NCBI GenBank assembly: GCA_039184055.1
Contig: JBCDBH010000249.1
Coordinates: 1 to 8,930, forward strand
Reading direction: 5' to 3'
From: JBCDBH01 sp039184055
GTDB lineage: Bacteria > Acidobacteriota > Thermoanaerobaculia > Multivoradales > J023
Length of the DNA stretch: 8,930 nt
The notes under the pieces are model-generated. The model was not told the DNA's origin and did not search any database. It saw only the letters and a program-made list of their open reading frames with translations. Shown here piece by piece: positions 7,623-8,930 of this stretch. Both the position numbers and the translations under genes were made by a program. Each line of letters opens with the position of its first letter. Positions within the stretch are counted from its first letter, which is position 1.

Positions 7623-7656
7623 GTTGACGTCCTCGACAGGTTTCGACTCTGTCAAC
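7623..7656. repeat. Overlapping inverted repeats in the divergent intergenic region
   Basis: GTTGAC (7623-7628) is inversely repeated as GTCAAC (7651-7656). Inside it GACAG (7635-7639) pairs with CTGTC (7649-7653) around a 9-base loop, so two alternative stems share the right arm. On the minus strand the right arm supplies a perfect TTGACA (7650-7655), which could be a -35 element, but no acceptable -10 lies at 16-19 bases. The role is unclear: leader hairpin of the transporter mRNA or protein-binding site. Confidence 0.3.
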
Positions 7657-7677
7657 AATGAACCGATCGGTTCACTG
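7656..7677. promoter_or_regulatory. 22-bp near-perfect palindrome, probable operator
   Basis: TGAACCGATCGGTTCA (7659-7674) is a perfect 16-bp palindrome. It extends to 22 bp with one mismatched pair through flanking CA and TG. It has no loop, as expected for a site bound by a symmetric dimer such as a TetR-type repressor. It lies about 120 bp upstream of the TAXI start and about 130 bp upstream of the ParA-like gene. No TetR-type or similar repressor gene is in the window, so the binder would be encoded elsewhere. Confidence 0.5.
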
Positions 7678-7694
7678 CACTCGCCGCGACAGGC

Positions 7695-7710
7695 TGCAGG
7701 AGTCGAACCA
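7695..7710 (-). promoter_or_regulatory. Candidate sigma-54 (-24/-12) promoter for the TRAP genes
   Basis: On the minus strand TGGTTCGACTCCTGCA matches the -24/-12 layout TGGCACG-N4-TTGCA, with GG and GC separated by exactly 10 bases, TGG..CG at -24 and TGCA at -12. Transcription would begin near 7685 and leave a ~150-base leader before the TAXI ATG. The presence of a sigma-54 activator with intact GAFTGA in the same block makes such a promoter plausible. The match is partial, and two such patterns occur nearby, so it is only a candidate. Confidence 0.35.
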
Positions 7711-7739
7711 GCTGCAGACCATGCGGAGGCCCAATGGAC

Positions 7740-7755
7740 TGCGCGCTGCTTGCCA
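7740..7755 (-). promoter_or_regulatory. Second candidate sigma-54 promoter
   Basis: TGGCAAGCAGCGCGCA on the minus strand keeps TGGCA-G at -24 and GCA at -12 with the required 10-base spacing between GG and GC. The -24 half is better than in the candidate at 7695-7710, and the -12 half is poorer. It lies about 205 bases upstream of the TAXI start. At most one of the two is likely to be used. Confidence 0.28.
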
Positions 7756-7794
7756 TACTGCCGAGACAGCGGCTCAGGTTGATATCTGCATGCT

Positions 7795-7798
7795 AGGA
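7795..7798 (+). promoter_or_regulatory. Shine-Dalgarno deciding the ParA-like start
   Basis: AGGA lies 7 bases before the ATG at 7806 and is the only ribosome-binding-like sequence for this gene. The next in-frame ATG (7914) has none. The same bases also form TAGGAT (7794-7799), a possible -10 element 6 bases from the ATG. A leaderless transcript is therefore an alternative, though no good -35 is visible. Confidence 0.4.
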
Positions 7799-7805
7799 TT
7801 CGGCG

Positions 7806-8846
7806 ATGAGTCAAGTTGAAGCTAGCCACGTCGACCGGATCATCGAGCGCCACGATCACATCTCCGAAGAAGGCCTCGAAGCACCCCATGGGCTTGGCCT
7901 GACCTCATACGCGATGACTGTTCTTCGTCATCGGGTTGGAAAATCGACCCTGGCGTTCAATCTGGCTTATCACCTGTCGCGGGCTCGATCGGTATTGCTC
8001 GCGGACTTGTCACCGCAATGCGATCTCACCGATACGATCATGGGAGAGATGACCGACCGGGTCACCCTCTTCGACGCTCTCGAACCAGCAACCCTGGGAC
8101 CGGCTTCGGGCTTGATTCCCGAAGACATCTCCTATCGGATCAGCTCGTACTGTGATGCCTTCAAAGCCGGACGACTGTCGTATCTGATCCCCGGCGACGC
8201 GGTGCTTTTCTCGTACGCGGCCGACCTCTACTCACGACTCGCCCAGGTACGCGACGACACGCGCTCGGTCGAACAGATTCTCCATAGCTTGAAGACGATC
8301 TTTCGTCGAGAGTCGATCGAGAAGCGGTGCGAGCTCACCCTGATGGATCTCGACGCCACCTACGCTGGGGCAACTCACCTGGGCTGGTGCGCGGCCGATG
8401 CGCTGATCCTTCCGTTACGGGTCGAAAACGCTTCGCTCGAAGCTCTCGAACACACTCTCGATCTGCTCACCCATCCAGATGGCGTCTTTCTGCGGTGGAA
8501 TCAACTGGTGGGTGAGACAGGCGCCACCAAGGTCGCGGCGATCGTGATCAACGCGGTCGGCACGGGTCGACGCGCCACGATCGACGATCGAACAAAGAGG
8601 TTTCTCGAATCGGTCCTGAAGGTCATCGAGCCTTTCGCGGCTCACTTCGTTCACGAAGATCTGAGCGACGCGATCGTCTTGATCGAGGACTTCCTATCGG
8701 CCGGACGCATCAGCGCGGCTCGGGCGACACCGATCGCCAAGTTGAAGGTGGGTAGTTTTCACACGGTCGCCGGCAAGCGACTCCAGGTCAACAGCTCGAC
8801 CGAGCGATACCGACGTCAATTGCACTATCTCGCCAGCCTCCTCTGA
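7806..8846 (+). CDS. Degenerate ParA/MinD-like ATPase
   Basis: A 346-residue protein of the ParA/MinD (SIMIBI) family. RHRVGKSTLAFNLAYHLS (41-58) aligns with the P-loop and following helix. VLLADLSPQCDLT (63-75) aligns with the DxDPQ switch segment, and LTLMDLDATYAG (177-188) with Walker B. ADALILPLRVENASLEAL (197-214) is the typical strand-helix after it. The signature KGGVGK(S/T) is damaged: the glycine pair is absent and the signature Lys reads as Arg (R43). P-loop K46 remains. The catalytic Asp of DxDPQ is S69, and the Pro pair after Walker B is missing. ATP hydrolysis is therefore doubtful. The start at 7806 has an AGGA site, but the family normally begins about 10 residues before the P-loop, as M37 (ATG at 7914) would. 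No ParB, plasmid or chemotaxis gene is beside it, so its role is unknown. It is divergent from the transporter genes. Confidence 0.8.
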   Translation: MSQVEASHVDRIIERHDHISEEGLEAPHGLGLTSYAMTVLRHRVGKSTLAFNLAYHLSRARSVLLADLSPQCDLTDTIMGEMTDRVTLFDALEPATLGPASGLIPEDISYRISSYCDAFKAGRLSYLIPGDAVLFSYAADLYSRLAQVRDDTRSVEQILHSLKTIFRRESIEKRCELTLMDLDATYAGATHLGWCAADALILPLRVENASLEALEHTLDLLTHPDGVFLRWNQLVGETGATKVAAIVINAVGTGRRATIDDRTKRFLESVLKVIEPFAAHFVHEDLSDAIVLIEDFLSAGRISAARATPIAKLKVGSFHTVAGKRLQVNSSTERYRRQLHYLASLL

Positions 8847-8930
8847 CCGCATGTCTCACCAGCCCGTCGGCTACGGCGCGGAAACGCACGCGATCTCTGA
8901 GCGTGCTCGCTCTTCGCTCCCTCGACGTAC
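8847..8930. repeat. Right copy of ~85-bp imperfect inverted repeat
   Basis: This stretch starts at the base after the ParA-like stop codon with CCGCATGTCTCA and ends at the window edge with GACGTAC. Both anchors match the left copy (2-86) in inverted orientation at almost equal spacing. The interior is GC-rich, non-coding and contains short hairpins. It may be a dispersed repeat found at gene 3' ends. If this window is a whole contig, such repeats could also explain why assembly stopped here. Confidence 0.4.
8886..8906 (+). terminator. GC hairpin downstream of the ParA-like gene
   Basis: GCACGC (8886-8891) and GCGTGC (8901-8906) form a perfect 6-bp stem with a 9-base loop, 40 bases after the stop codon. 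An alternative stem GAGCG-N4-CGCTC lies at 8899-8912. The following bases are pyrimidine-rich (CTCTTCGCTCCCTC) but not a T-tract, so intrinsic termination is uncertain. It lies inside the right repeat copy. Confidence 0.3.

Noticed and set aside
7695..7716. tRNA T-arm-like motif GGTTCGACTCC on the minus strand
   Set aside because: The T-stem has a central mismatch, and no matching acceptor, D-arm or anticodon arm lies at the right distance upstream. I treat it as chance overlap with the promoter-like sequence.
7545..7889. Minus-strand frame of 114 codons across the divergent intergenic region
   Set aside because: It runs through the probable promoter region and into the ParA-like gene, shows no domain, and would end just before the TAXI start without a supporting ribosome site.
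2..8930. Circular element suggested by matching window ends
   Set aside because: The matching ends are inverted relative to each other, whereas a circular sequence cut open would show direct overlap. No replication or integrase gene is present.

Overview
The window reads as a high-GC (roughly 60% by eye), densely coding segment from a Gram-negative bacterium. The supporting signs are a lipoprotein signal peptide, a secreted protein, a tripartite TRAP-type transporter and a sigma-54-dependent (NtrC-type) response regulator. Codon choice and protein style would fit a marine or soil proteobacterium, myxobacterium or a related phylum, but I cannot place it more closely from sequence alone.

Layout: five genes run leftward on the minus strand in one block, and one gene runs rightward. 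Read in transcription order from about 7535 down to 192, the block encodes a TAXI-family solute-binding lipoprotein, a fused TRAP permease (small and large membrane subunits in one chain), a secreted two-lobed DUF1579-like protein, a membrane sensor histidine kinase, and an NtrC-type response regulator. Gaps are 5 bp (TAXI to TRAP), about 140 bp (TRAP to secreted protein), about 30 bp (secreted protein to kinase) and an 8-bp overlap (kinase to regulator). At the right end, divergent from the transporter, lies a ParA/MinD-like gene (7806-8846) whose ATP-binding motifs are visibly degraded.

How they may work together: TAXI plus fused TRAP permease is a secondary uptake system for a small organic anion, driven by an ion gradient. 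The kinase/regulator pair resembles DctB/DctD in architecture, and such pairs commonly switch on C4-dicarboxylate or TRAP transporters from sigma-54 promoters. The 270-bp divergent intergenic region holds two -24/-12-like matches on the minus strand and a 22-bp near-perfect palindrome, so the transporter is plausibly under local two-component control plus a second regulator not encoded here. The substrate is unknown.

The two window ends carry diverged inverted copies of an ~85-bp sequence, one downstream of the regulator gene and one starting right after the ParA-like stop codon. This suggests a dispersed intergenic repeat. The most unusual observations are the degraded ParA-like protein, a kinase H-box with serine where an acidic residue is expected, a 15-bp tandem duplication inside the kinase HAMP linker, and the terminal inverted repeats. 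All six genes belong to known families; I see no clearly new multi-gene system, no CRISPR array, no RNA gene and no insertion sequence.
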